Below are positions 45,264 through 53,589 of a stretch of DNA of 64,000 nt, in pieces. The DNA is from CAZENU01 sp965222125. Lineage in GTDB: Bacteria > Chloroflexota > Dehalococcoidia > Lucifugimonadales > CAZENU01. The stretch spans positions 396,138-460,137 of the forward strand of contig CBDCTC010000003.1 in the NCBI GenBank assembly GCA_965222125.1, given 5' to 3'. The notes beneath the pieces were generated by a model. The model saw only the letters and a list, made by a program, of their open reading frames with translations. It ran no database searches and had not been told where the DNA came from. Positions within the stretch are counted from its first letter, which is position 1, and every line of letters begins with the position of its first letter. Both the position numbers and the translations under genes were made by a program.

Positions 45264-46019
45264 GTTGCCATGGCGTCGATGTAGAAGTCGGATGCCGTCA
45301 GCCTGACCGGCTCATCACCACCTCCGTCGGGTTCCTTGTGCGACCGGCCACCGACCGGGCTCACCAGCTCCGTACCCCTGCGCTCCGCCTCCCATCCGTT
45401 CCGGCCAGAACCATATGACGTGTCCGCCCACAGCTCCGAAGGACCCCCGCTCACTCAACTCGTCGATCACCCGCGTCGTCACCACAGAGTCGCTGCCGCT
45501 CGATGGCGTGACCTCCACGTGCGTGATCATCTGAACGGCGTTGTCGCTCTCACACGTCTCGGCCACCTGCACCTCGTATCCCTTCCCCTTGTGTCCGCTG
45601 TAGGTCACCCCAGGGTCGTGCGGTGTCTGCAGCGAGTCCGACCGCACCTCCCTCGGCTCCCTCAGCGCTATCGGCACCTTCCCCTCTGCCGCATCGTCGT
45701 CATCCGCTCCGGGACGACCGTCCCTGTGACGACCCACGTGGCACTGCTCGCGCCAGGTTGAACTCCAACTCCTCCAGGGCCTCGATGTCCGTCAGATCGA
45801 ACATCTCCTTGAGCACCAGCACCCCGAGCGCCGTCTGCACCGCGCGGTTGGGCCTGCCCATGTCCGCGCTGTACATCTCAGCGAACCGCTCCTCGTCTAT
45901 CAGCGGCAGAGCCTCGTTCCGAAACACCTGAGTCTTCTCTCCTCCACCTTCCCCAGGCCCTATTATCTTCAATGCCACACCCTTAACCACGACTTTTTAT
46001 AACCACGACTTTTTACGAC

Positions 46020-46520
46020 AGAATCAAACTATTGCCCCAGAGGTTCACCTCTACCAGTGCCGTAAGCCCTCCCAATTCCGAGGGAATGCCACCGCTCAGG
46101 TCATTGCGACTCAGATCCAGGGTTACTAGCCCTGTGAGCAGGCCCAACTCCGGGGGTATGCTGCCCTCTAGACGCCCGTTCACATCGTCCCCACGAATCC
46201 GCAACTCCGTAACCCGGGCTGGCGATCCTCCGATCGAAACGCCGTCCCCATTTGGACATCGACGTGTCGGCGGTCCATATCAGTCGCCTGCCGCCCCCGG
46301 ACAGAGTATCTCGGGCCGCGAGGAGGGTGTTGCAGTCTTGGACCAGCAACGGGTTGTCCTGGGGGTTGGCCACTGCAATGCCGGTGGAGCATGGCCCGTC
46401 TGCGGCCGCCACGTCCGCCACAGCGATCCCGCTGGCCCACGACAGGCATGTGGCCAACGTGGCCAGGCCGAGCTTCAGCAGCCTTCCGTTGGGTCTGCGG
46501 ACGGCGCGACGACCGACGTT
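46020..46520 (-). pseudogene. 5' part of the split surface protein (signal peptide, leucine-rich repeats)
   Basis: From about 46500 leftward the frame reads RRPNGRLLKLGLATLATCLS then WASGIAVA, a signal peptide. CSTGIAVANPQDNPLLVQDC and NTLLAARDTLSGG with WTADTSMSKWG are typical of the N-terminal cap of leucine-rich-repeat surface proteins. A frameshift near 46250 leads to GSPARVTELRIRGDDVNGRL and plant-type repeats SIPPELGLLTGLVTLDLSRN and DLSGGIPSELGGLTALVEVN. The frame stops where the IS1182-like relic begins. No good start codon is seen. The missing remainder is 43241-43912. Confidence 0.7.
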
Positions 46521-46568
46521 CCGCTCTGGCTCAATGCGCCTATCGGCCTTTGGGAGATTGACATAGGA

Positions 46569-47519
46569 CTACCGGTGCGTCCGGACGTTTGGGTTGCCTG
46601 AGGACGTGGGGCTGACTCCTCCTGGCGCGCGGCCATGTTCGTCGTTCATGATCAGCGACTCTACGTCGGCCGCGTACTTGGCCTCCGAGTCGTCGACGGG
46701 GTCATAGCCGATGCGGCGGCCCTCGGCGAGCGACCAGAACGCTCGGGCGTTGTCGCTGGTCCCGAAGACGACGCGCCAGGGCACGTCGTGCTCGTTATCG
46801 ATGTTTCGCGCCTGTACCGCAGCGAGGAACAGCCTGGCCGCGTCGGAGGCGCTGAAGTGGGCCGCCAGGGCGCGTTTGTAGTTGGTCACGTCGCCGCCGA
46901 ACGCCGAGCCCTCGAGCTCGTGAGGCCAGCCGATGCGCACGTTCACGACGCCCATCCTGCGCCCGAAGGCGCCGCACGCGAACATGAACCCCATGCGCTC
47001 GCAGACCGCCTTCGACCAGCCGTAGAACGTGTCGGCCCTCGGCAGCATATCCTCGGTGATCATGTCGAGCTTGCGGTCGTGTATCAGCGCGTGCTCGGTC
47101 CAGTCGCCGACGCGGTTCGAGCTGGTGAAGACGACGCGGTCCACCCCCGCCTCGAACGCGGCCCGAAACACGTTGTAGGCCATCCGTATGTTGGGCCGCT
47201 CGTTTCGGAGCTCGTCGATCTCCTGGGGAGAGTCGGCCAGTACCGGCGGCGACGGCACGCCTCCGGGAACGCTGCCGCCCGGTATCGTGCGCACCAGCGC
47301 CAGATGGACTACGGCGTCGATGTCCCGGAACAACGGCGCGTAGGAGCCGCTGTCGGAGTCGAGCAGGTCAACGACGTCGACGTCCTCCACGGGACGCCCC
47401 AACCCGTCGACGGCCCGGGAGTCGACCAGCGACAGGTCGAAGTGCTCGCGGAAGAGCGGAAGTACCTGCCCGGCGACGTACCCCGTCGCGCCTGTGATGA
47501 GGACGCGTCGTCTCGTCAA
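46569..47519 (-). CDS. NAD-dependent epimerase/dehydratase family protein
   Basis: A 316-residue extended SDR. RVLITGATGYVAGQVLPLF gives the nucleotide-binding loop, IDAVVHLALVR the second motif, VVFTSSNRVGDW the Ser strand, and FYGWSKAVCERMG the YxxxK pair near 168. Substrate is likely a nucleotide sugar or sugar acid; uronate dehydrogenases have similar architecture. The last 20 residues (GGVSPTSSGNPNVRTHR) look atypical and approach the disrupted surface-protein gene, so the 3' end may be altered. Confidence 0.85.
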   Translation of the reverse strand: MTRRRVLITGATGYVAGQVLPLFREHFDLSLVDSRAVDGLGRPVEDVDVVDLLDSDSGSYAPLFRDIDAVVHLALVRTIPGGSVPGGVPSPPVLADSPQEIDELRNERPNIRMAYNVFRAAFEAGVDRVVFTSSNRVGDWTEHALIHDRKLDMITEDMLPRADTFYGWSKAVCERMGFMFACGAFGRRMGVVNVRIGWPHELEGSAFGGDVTNYKRALAAHFSASDAARLFLAAVQARNIDNEHDVPWRVVFGTSDNARAFWSLAEGRRIGYDPVDDSEAKYAADVESLIMNDEHGRAPGGVSPTSSGNPNVRTHR

Positions 47520-47549
47520 TCGCGCCTCCGTTGCGGCCGTCGCGTCGGA

Positions 47550-47801
47550 CTATCCGTCCGAGCCTTTGTGGAAGCCGAACATGCCCCCCAGGACCGCGAT
47601 CGGCAGCGCCAGCTTGGCCGCCGTAGACCACGAGAGCGACTCCGCGACGAGGCCCTGGTCCACGGCTCCCGGCAGAACGTCCGGGACGACCCACGGCCAC
47701 ACGAACTTGAAGACGAGCAGCGCCACGAGGAACATCCCCGCCATCGACCCGACGCCCGCCGCGCATCCCACGCCCGCCGACTTCCGCCGTGAAGTGCTCA
47801 T
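47550..47801 (-). CDS. Small membrane protein, two transmembrane segments
   Basis: An 83-residue protein starting MSTSRRKSAGVGCAAGVGSM. The hydrophobic segments are GMFLVALLVFKFVWPWVVP (22-40) and STAAKLALPIAVLGGMFGF (59-77). It lies 8 nt after the carboxymuconolactone decarboxylase-like gene and 30 nt before the epimerase, on the same strand, so it is part of that unit. Function is unknown. Its ribosome-binding site is weak (CCGGAACT). Confidence 0.6.
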   Translation of the reverse strand: MSTSRRKSAGVGCAAGVGSMAGMFLVALLVFKFVWPWVVPDVLPGAVDQGLVAESLSWSTAAKLALPIAVLGGMFGFHKGSDG

Positions 47802-47809
47802 AGTTCCGG

Positions 47810-48355
47810 CTACTCCGTTCCCTGGCTCTCGGCCCCCTCGAGCTCGACGCCGAGCGCCGTCATGATCCGGCTCAGCATGGTGTAGTAGCCGACGGTCACG
47901 ATCAGCTCGACCGTGCCCTGGCGGCCAAGCAGATGCTCGATCGCCTGGTAGGTGCGGTCGCCGAGAGTGCCGTCCCGTACCAGCTCCCTGGCGGCCTGGG
48001 CGAAGACGCCCTCCTTGGCGGGCAGGCCCATCGGGGCCCGGCCGCTCCGGATCGCCTCGATCGCCGCGTCGCTCACGCCGGCTTCCCTGGCCAGTGGCTC
48101 GTGGTGGGCCCACTCGTACTCGTTGCCGTGCTCCCGCGCTGTGCTGAGCACGGCGATCTCGCGCACGACCGGGTCGAGAGTGGACCTGTAGCGCGCGTAC
48201 TCTCCGACCGCGGCGACGACCTCCGTGGCCTCCGGGCTGTTGAGCATGGCGCGGAAGACGTTTCCCACGCTTCCCCGTGACCCGGCTATTTGGTCGAAGA
48301 CGTGCCGACGGTCTTCCGGCAGGTCGGATCGGTCGAGGTACGGTACGCGGGCCAA
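47810..48355 (-). CDS. Carboxymuconolactone decarboxylase (AhpD-like) family protein
   Basis: A 181-residue all-helical protein. EIAVLSTAREHGNEYEWAHH then EPLAREAGVSDAAIEAIRSG is the CMD core, with Glu-x-x-x-His in place of the CxxC of true AhpD, so a peroxidase role is unlikely. LLGRQGTVELIVTVGYYTML is the second helical signature. Many homologues are of unknown function. It is followed in the same direction by a small membrane protein and an epimerase. Confidence 0.85.
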   Translation of the reverse strand: MARVPYLDRSDLPEDRRHVFDQIAGSRGSVGNVFRAMLNSPEATEVVAAVGEYARYRSTLDPVVREIAVLSTAREHGNEYEWAHHEPLAREAGVSDAAIEAIRSGRAPMGLPAKEGVFAQAARELVRDGTLGDRTYQAIEHLLGRQGTVELIVTVGYYTMLSRIMTALGVELEGAESQGTE

Positions 48356-48422
48356 GTCGGTCTCCCTTACGAGCGAGGATGTGGGGAGTATGGTACAGGA
48401 TATCCGAGCGGCGGCCCCGCTT

Positions 48423-49469
48423 CTACTCCGCCAAGCGCCCTGCTTCTCTTGCGGAGAGTCGTCCTGTGCGGGCCAGCCAGCGCACCGTCTCCGCCAGCGC
48501 CTCGCGGACGTCGGGATAGACGATTCCGAGCTCCCTCGTCGTCTCCGAGTCGTCGCAGCGCGCGTCCCACACCATGACGTCGAACGCCTGCGCGTTAATC
48601 GGCAGCCGCAGCGGGACGACGCGCTGAAGCAGGTCCGCCAGCCGCGTGACGGGCGCCAAATACCGGGCTGGCGCCGTGACGAAGCGGATGCGCCTGCCCG
48701 TGACCTCGCCGAGCATGTGGATCAGCTCGGCTGCCGTGGTGTACCTTCCGGTCACCATGTAGCGGCGCGCGCCTCGATCCGGGCGCATCACCGCGGCGTG
48801 TACCCTGGCGACGCTGCCGACGTCGACCAGCGGAAACCCGCCGGTCGGAATCACCGGCGCGCGCCCCTTCAGGATGTCCACCAGCCACGACGGCACCTCG
48901 CCGAGGTGAGGATCGTTGGCTCCGAGTACGGTGCCGGGATAGGTGATGACCACCGGGGCGCCGGCCTCCTGGTACCGTCTGGCTATGCGGTCGGAGTCTG
49001 CCTTGGACCGAAAGTACGCGCCCCTCGGGTTGCCGACCGGTGACTGCGCCGTCAGGACGCGGCCGTTGGGCGGCAACAGCGCCGAGAAGCTCGACACGTG
49101 CACGATCGGGTCGAGGCCGAGCCTGTGGGCGGTGTCGATCACGATCTCCGTGCCTACGACGTTGGTGCGACGGACAGTGTCGCCGTCTCGGATGTTCAAC
49201 GAGAAGGCCGAACCGCAGTGGACCACCGCGTCGCAGCCGGCCATCGCGGCCTCCACGGTGGCCGGGTCGGTCACGTCGCCGACGGTGTAGGGACGGCCAG
49301 AGACGCCTAGCGGCTCGAGCGCGATCGGGACTCGCTCCGGAGCGCGAACGAAGAGGCGCACGTCGTGGCCCCGCTCGACCAGCGCGGCGACGGTGTGAGA
49401 GCCGACGAACCCGGTCGCCCCGGTGACCAGGACCCGCATCGACTCTGCCGGCCGGTGCCCCGCCGCCAT
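48423..49469 (-). CDS. NAD-dependent epimerase/dehydratase (atypical SDR)
   Basis: A 348-residue SDR. VLVTGATGFVGSHTVAALVE is the NAD(P) loop, CDAVVHCGSAFS the second motif, VHVSSFSAL the Ser strand, and AYFRSKADSDRIA the YxxxK pair near 160. PVVITYPGTVLGANDPHLGE and PLVDVGSVARVHAAV follow, as in dihydroflavonol reductase-like proteins. The first ATG (49469) has GGGAG about 8 nt upstream; the internal ATG at 49439 has no such site. Substrate unknown. Confidence 0.85.
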   Translation of the reverse strand: MAAGHRPAESMRVLVTGATGFVGSHTVAALVERGHDVRLFVRAPERVPIALEPLGVSGRPYTVGDVTDPATVEAAMAGCDAVVHCGSAFSLNIRDGDTVRRTNVVGTEIVIDTAHRLGLDPIVHVSSFSALLPPNGRVLTAQSPVGNPRGAYFRSKADSDRIARRYQEAGAPVVITYPGTVLGANDPHLGEVPSWLVDILKGRAPVIPTGGFPLVDVGSVARVHAAVMRPDRGARRYMVTGRYTTAAELIHMLGEVTGRRIRFVTAPARYLAPVTRLADLLQRVVPLRLPINAQAFDVMVWDARCDDSETTRELGIVYPDVREALAETVRWLARTGRLSAREAGRLAE

Positions 49470-49481
49470 GCTCGTCTCCCG

Positions 49482-50138
49482 CTAGCGGGAGGCCTTGACG
49501 TTGGCGAGCATGTCCGGCGGGAGCGGGAACACCCAGCCTCGGTTCATTATGATGTCGCGCGCCAGCGCCGGCGGTATCGCGACGATGATCTCGGGCTCGA
49601 TGGAGAACTTACCGTCGAACCCGCCCATCGCGCTCCGGGCGTGCACTCCGGAGAATCCTCCCGGGTCCACTCCGTTCTCCGCGAAGTCGCTCATGCCGCC
49701 GCCGAAGACCGACTGCCACCTGAGCGAGAAGCCGTTGGTGACCTGCGGCCCGACCGCGACCGCGCCGCCACCGGGCGACACGACCATGCCCAGGGCCTTG
49801 ACGGTGTAGAGAATGTCGTTCAGATTGCCCTCGCCGCCGCAGCTCAGCGTCCAGTGCAGCGTCGTGATCAGCACGTCGGCCGTGTGCTGAGCGCCTTCGA
49901 AGCCGTGTTGAATCCGGTCGGGGTCTTCGTTCATGGGCAGAGTGCCGCCCGCCGTTCCGGACAGGTATACGAGGCCGCTCTCGTGTACGACTGCCCCGGC
50001 GATGTTGGCGCCCGCCAGCGAGACGACGTGCTGGTCGAACGTGCCCAGGTCTATGCCGAGCTTCTCGGTCCGTTGATAGACGTCGAAGTCACGTCTCATA
50101 CTGGGCGGCAGCACTGCCTCGTCGTAGTACTTGCTCAA
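49482..50138 (-). CDS. RidA-like (YjgF/UK114) family protein
   Basis: A 218-residue protein. AGAVVHESGLVYLSGTAGG and ADVLITTLHWTLSCGGEGNL then NDILYTVKALGMV resemble the trimeric RidA fold, whose members deaminate reactive imines. It is longer than classic RidA (about 130), with an added C-terminal extension ending in IPPALARDIIMNRGWVFPLP. The conserved Arg that binds substrate is not obvious, so catalytic activity is uncertain. The start is TTG with GGAAGGAA upstream. It ends 12 nt before the SDR gene. Confidence 0.65.
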   Translation of the reverse strand: MSKYYDEAVLPPSMRRDFDVYQRTEKLGIDLGTFDQHVVSLAGANIAGAVVHESGLVYLSGTAGGTLPMNEDPDRIQHGFEGAQHTADVLITTLHWTLSCGGEGNLNDILYTVKALGMVVSPGGGAVAVGPQVTNGFSLRWQSVFGGGMSDFAENGVDPGGFSGVHARSAMGGFDGKFSIEPEIIVAIPPALARDIIMNRGWVFPLPPDMLANVKASR

Positions 50139-50387
50139 TTCCGCTTGTTCCTTCCTGGAAGTTGCCCTTCAACCGTGCGCCGGGTCCAGCAAAGCTGGCA
50201 GGGCGGGATTCAGACTGCGCGGGGTACCTTACCACATCTGGCGCCGGCGCCCTGCCGGTAGACCCCAGGAGGCTGGCGGAAGCCCATTCGGAGGACTATG
50301 ATACGCGCCAGCCTGGTTGCACCGCGGATGGCCGTGCAAGCGGTATCGGCCACTGTTGCACCGGCTCCTGAATCCGAGGAGGAGATG

Positions 50388-51425
50388 ATGAGCGACATAG
50401 GCATCGGCGTGGTCGGCTGCGGGTTGATCGGAACGCGCCACGCCGTCCTGTTCGACTCGCTCGACGGCGTGAGCCTCGAGGCCGTCTGCGACATCGACGG
50501 CGAGCGAGCCGAGGCGGCGGCCTCTCAGGTCGGCGCGAAGGCGTACACGAGCGTTAACGAGATGGTGCTCGACGACTCCATCGACGCCGTCAGCGTCGCC
50601 ACGTCGGGATCTCACGGAGGGCCGGCCGAGACCGCGGCCAGGGCGGGAAAACACGTCATGGTGGAGACCTCCTTCGCCGCCACGCTGCAGGAGTGCGACC
50701 AGATAATCGACGCCGGGGAGCGGTCCGGCGTCAACGTCATGTACTGCGGCACCCATCGCTTCTATCCGTACAACGTCAGAGCCAGGCAGATGGTCGACGC
50801 GGGCGAGATCGGCGACGTCGTGTGGATGACCCGCGAGTTCGTCAGGCAGGGCCGTCTAGGCGATACGGCGTGGGCGCGATGGCGGGACACGGGCGGCGGG
50901 TTCTTCATGCGGTCCGGCGCCATCCTGATCGACCATACGCGGTGGATGGCCGGCAGCGAGATCGACGAGGTGTACGCGGTAGGTATGGGCCGCCACGTAG
51001 GCGGCGGCGACGGCGAGGACAACGGACTCGCCGGCATCAGGTTCAAGAACGGCGTCTTCGCGTCTCTGCTCGGCGCGTCCGCTCACCCGGGCGTGACCGA
51101 CTCGTGGTGGCGCCTGGGCGGCACCAGGGGCGTGATCGAACACTCGGAACAGTCGGGCCTCAGCCTTGGCAAGGATGGGTGGACGGATGTGCCGTTCGAG
51201 GGCCAGGACATGGAGCCGCCGGACTGGTTCCGGACCTCGATGTCGAGACAGCTCACCGCCACCGGCTACGTCGGCTGGAAGACCGAGTTCGAGGAGTTCG
51301 TCGCCAGCATTCGCGAGGGCAGGAAGCCGGCGGTGACCGGCTACGATGGCCGCGCCTGCACCGAGGCGGCCATCGCCATAGTCAGGTCTCACGAGACCGG
51401 CAAACCCGTCCGGCTGCCGCTCTAG
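50388..51425 (+). CDS. Gfo/Idh/MocA family oxidoreductase
   Basis: A 345-residue NAD(P)-dependent oxidoreductase. The Rossmann start is IGIGVVGCGLIGTRHAVLFD; IDAVSVATSGSHGGPAETAA and GKHVMVETSFAATLQECDQI follow, where the usual EKP is ETS, so the catalytic Lys is missing. GTHRFYPYNVRARQMVDAGE and GGGFFMRSGAILIDHTRWM follow in the substrate domain. Two adjacent ATG codons follow GAGGAGGAG; the second gives the usual N-terminus. Probably acts on a sugar or inositol, but the lost Lys argues for altered chemistry. Confidence 0.85.
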   Translation: MSDIGIGVVGCGLIGTRHAVLFDSLDGVSLEAVCDIDGERAEAAASQVGAKAYTSVNEMVLDDSIDAVSVATSGSHGGPAETAARAGKHVMVETSFAATLQECDQIIDAGERSGVNVMYCGTHRFYPYNVRARQMVDAGEIGDVVWMTREFVRQGRLGDTAWARWRDTGGGFFMRSGAILIDHTRWMAGSEIDEVYAVGMGRHVGGGDGEDNGLAGIRFKNGVFASLLGASAHPGVTDSWWRLGGTRGVIEHSEQSGLSLGKDGWTDVPFEGQDMEPPDWFRTSMSRQLTATGYVGWKTEFEEFVASIREGRKPAVTGYDGRACTEAAIAIVRSHETGKPVRLPL

Positions 51426-51455
51426 CGCCGCTGCCGGCCGTTCGGCCCGGCGTAG

Positions 51456-51555
51456 CTGTTCAAACTTCATGCCCCAGCAGCCCGTTCATCCCGAGTAGCG
51501 CCGATGTTTCACCGGCGCGTATCGAGGGGCGAACGGGCTCACGAAACGTGAACAG
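51456..51555. repeat. CTGTTCA-ended interspersed repeat, copy 2
   Basis: It runs from CTGTTCA to TGAACAG, and contains GAGTAGCGCCGATGTTTCAC and CGGCGCGTATCGAGGGGC. It resembles the copy at 29203-29412 but is shorter. Confidence 0.65.
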
Positions 51556-51572
51556 TTGCGGTCAGACGCGCC

Positions 51573-52346
51573 TCACTCGACGAGGCCGGTCCTGATCGCC
51601 TCTATCTCGGCCGGGGTGACCCCTATCGAGCGGACGTACTTCTCGAAGCCGCCGTATCGGTCGTCGATGTGTCGCAGGACGCGCAGCATCGCGTCCTGAG
51701 GGCAGAACTCGTCCCGGTACGTCTGCCAGGTGATCGCCTCCAGGGGCCTCTCCGTTCTCATCTCCCCCGTTGCCAGCAGGTCCAGGTAGCGGTCCAGGAG
51801 GAATCGGGCCGACAGGGCGTAGTCTTCGGCGATCGTCTCGTGTGGGACTCCGGCGAGACCGAGAAGCAGCGCGGAGACGACGCCGGTTCGGTCCTTGCCG
51901 GCAGTGCAGTGGTACATGGCGGCGGACGGCCCGGAACCGGCAAGCAGGCCGAGGACCCGCCGTAGGGCCGGTTGTCGTTCGTCCAGTACCATCGTGTAGA
52001 TGTCCGACAGTCTGCGCGCAACCGCTCCGACATCGGGGAAATCGGTGTCCAGAAAGTCGTCGCCGAGGACGTTCTCCCGGTGGTACGAGACCTCCGGCCG
52101 GGCCGCGAAGACGTTGGGGCGCGGCTCGACCTCCCTGGTCAGCCGTAGGTCGACCACCGTCCGGACGCCGTAGTCGATCAACGCGTCCTGCGACTCCACG
52201 GCCAGCGCGTGCAGGCCGTCGGCCCGGAGGAAACTCCCCCACCGCGTTCGCCGGCCGTCCAGCGTAGGATATCCGCCCAGATCGCGTATGTTGTAGGCGC
52301 CCTCGAGGTCCAGGCGCCTTCGTGGGTGCAGCAGTGTTGCGTCCAA
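51573..52346 (-). CDS. Tyrosine-protein phosphatase (Y_phosphatase3 type)
   Basis: A 257-residue phosphatase. LEGAYNIRDLGGYPTLDGRR near residue 15 is the family N-terminal motif. The catalytic P-loop is YHCTAGKDRTGVVSALLLG near 150, a C-x5-R-T loop with the Asp/Lys variation seen in MptpB-like enzymes that act on phosphotyrosine and phosphoinositides. The start is TTG with GGGAGG upstream. No signal peptide is seen. It is followed on the same strand by nothing until the repeat at 51456-51555. Confidence 0.88.
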   Translation of the reverse strand: MDATLLHPRRRLDLEGAYNIRDLGGYPTLDGRRTRWGSFLRADGLHALAVESQDALIDYGVRTVVDLRLTREVEPRPNVFAARPEVSYHRENVLGDDFLDTDFPDVGAVARRLSDIYTMVLDERQPALRRVLGLLAGSGPSAAMYHCTAGKDRTGVVSALLLGLAGVPHETIAEDYALSARFLLDRYLDLLATGEMRTERPLEAITWQTYRDEFCPQDAMLRVLRHIDDRYGGFEKYVRSIGVTPAEIEAIRTGLVE

Positions 52347-52381
52347 ACTAGAGCCTCCCGTGTGTGTGTCCGTCTTAGGCG

Positions 52382-53218
52382 TTATCGTCTATCCGATGTC
52401 CACCAGGGAAGCGTTCGCTCCACCTCCCTCAGGCGTCTGCGCAACCCCTGTGCGTCGGGCAGGATCGTCGAGGCCTGGTCCCAGAAGGCGGCCGAATGGT
52501 TCCTGACATCCAGGTGCGCGAGCTCGTGGACGACTATGTAGTCTATCAGCGAAGGCTCCAGCATCACGGCGCGCCAGTTGATGCGGATGGTGCCGTCGTA
52601 GGCGCAGCTACCCCAGAGCGTCTTCTGGTTTCCTATCAGCACCCGCGGCCTGGAGGCGTGCCCGAGTCGCGGCAGAGAGCTGTCGACGGCCCACGGCAGG
52701 AACTCGCCTCCCATGATGATATCGTGCGGATGTTTGATCGGTCGATAGTAGACGGCGCGCGGCAGCCAGCGGTCGACTCTCGCCGGCAGGAGCTCCTCGG
52801 CGCGGCCGCGGTACCAGGAGAAAACGGCGGCTCGTATCGACTCGGAGCGCTCGTCGCCGGACAGGTATTCGGGGACCGTCACCAGGAGACTCCCGTCGGC
52901 GAGGTGGGCGGTAGGCGAGCTCGCGTCGCCGAGCTCCACGACCAGGCGGACGTCGCGGCCAAGGTAGGGCAGGGTCTCGCCGCTTACAAGGCGGTTTCGA
53001 GCGGCCCGCGCAGACGAGACGGTGACCCGCTCCAGTATCCAGGCGGCCCGCCTGCGAACGAACGCCCGCACCTCGTCGATCGATGTCTTCGACGGAACGG
53101 CGACCCGGACGCCGTCGGCCCCGACCGTGATCTGCATGGTCTTCTTGCGGCGCTTGCTGCGGCGTACTTCGTACTCGATGGTCCTATCGCGGCAGCGGAC
53201 GGAGTCCCGTTCGATCAC
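52382..53218 (-). CDS. YgjP/SprT-like M48 metallopeptidase
   Basis: About 278 residues. YEVRRSKRRKKTMQITVGAD opens the YgjP-like (DUF45) fold. VLIGNQKTLWGSCAYDGTIR then INWRAVMLEPSLIDYIVVHE and LAHLDVRNHSAAFWDQASTI supply the HExxH zinc motif with a downstream His, and the family signature W-G-S-C. The start is uncertain; GTG 53218 gives the family length, while a longer frame to 53350 adds an Arg-rich stretch. Cytoplasmic, role unknown. It lies 35 bp before the phosphatase gene. Confidence 0.82.
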   Translation of the reverse strand: MIERDSVRCRDRTIEYEVRRSKRRKKTMQITVGADGVRVAVPSKTSIDEVRAFVRRRAAWILERVTVSSARAARNRLVSGETLPYLGRDVRLVVELGDASSPTAHLADGSLLVTVPEYLSGDERSESIRAAVFSWYRGRAEELLPARVDRWLPRAVYYRPIKHPHDIIMGGEFLPWAVDSSLPRLGHASRPRVLIGNQKTLWGSCAYDGTIRINWRAVMLEPSLIDYIVVHELAHLDVRNHSAAFWDQASTILPDAQGLRRRLREVERTLPWWTSDRR

Positions 53219-53492
53219 GACCGGCGGGGCGGCTCGACCCGGCGGGCGAGGCCGCTTCTCTCGGCTGCCGTCAGGTTGTCTTCGAGCAGCTGTCGCCGCC
53301 CGGCCTCGTGGTGCGCCGGCTCCAACGTCATGCGCCCGTTTCAACCTCACGGGCGTATCCCGTGGGGATGGGCCCCGTGTCCGCTATGGGTGGTCATGGC
53401 GTACCCGATCGACGCCTCTGCGCGCCGGATTGGCGGCGGTGGACGAACGCGCCCAGGATTTCGAAGAAGTTGACAGGTGTGTAATAAGTGCA

Positions 53493-53521
53493 TTGAGCCG
53501 ACATATTCACCGTGGTATGAT
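53493..53521 (+). promoter_or_regulatory. Promoter of the DUF502 gene
   Basis: TTGAGC (53493-53498), a 17-bp spacer ending in TGG, then TATGAT (53516-53521), 68 bp before the ATG. This is an extended -10 with a partial -35. Confidence 0.65.
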
Positions 53522-53589
53522 ACCCGCCGTCCCGTAGCTATCGGCGGACTCCTGACGCCATTCAGGATGTGGCCCGAGGTCCATGACTA

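Larger units (their letters stand above)
43913..46019 (-). mobile_element. Degenerate IS1182-like element, interrupted by IS630 copy 2
   Basis: Leftward pieces are recognisable in order. The N-terminal part reads IDEERFAEMYSADMGRPNRA and LKEMFDLTDIEALEELEFNL (45990-45740). The middle reads SLQTPHDPGVTYSGHKGKGY and VQMITHVEVTP (45640-45480). Then, in another frame, LWADTSYGSGRN and RGTELVSPVGGR up to FYIDAMAT (45264). Beyond the IS630, SAVCPAGHGAVAEYEDERMR and CEPCALRARCP (44141-43990) finish the Cys-rich end. Several frameshifts and an internal deletion show decay. A perfect 16-bp tandem duplication TAACCACGACTTTTTA (45984-46015) marks the right edge. Confidence 0.7.

Noticed and set aside
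53351..53589. A possible small gene before the DUF502 gene
   Set aside because: The stretch contains a good promoter and no frame with a ribosome-binding site.
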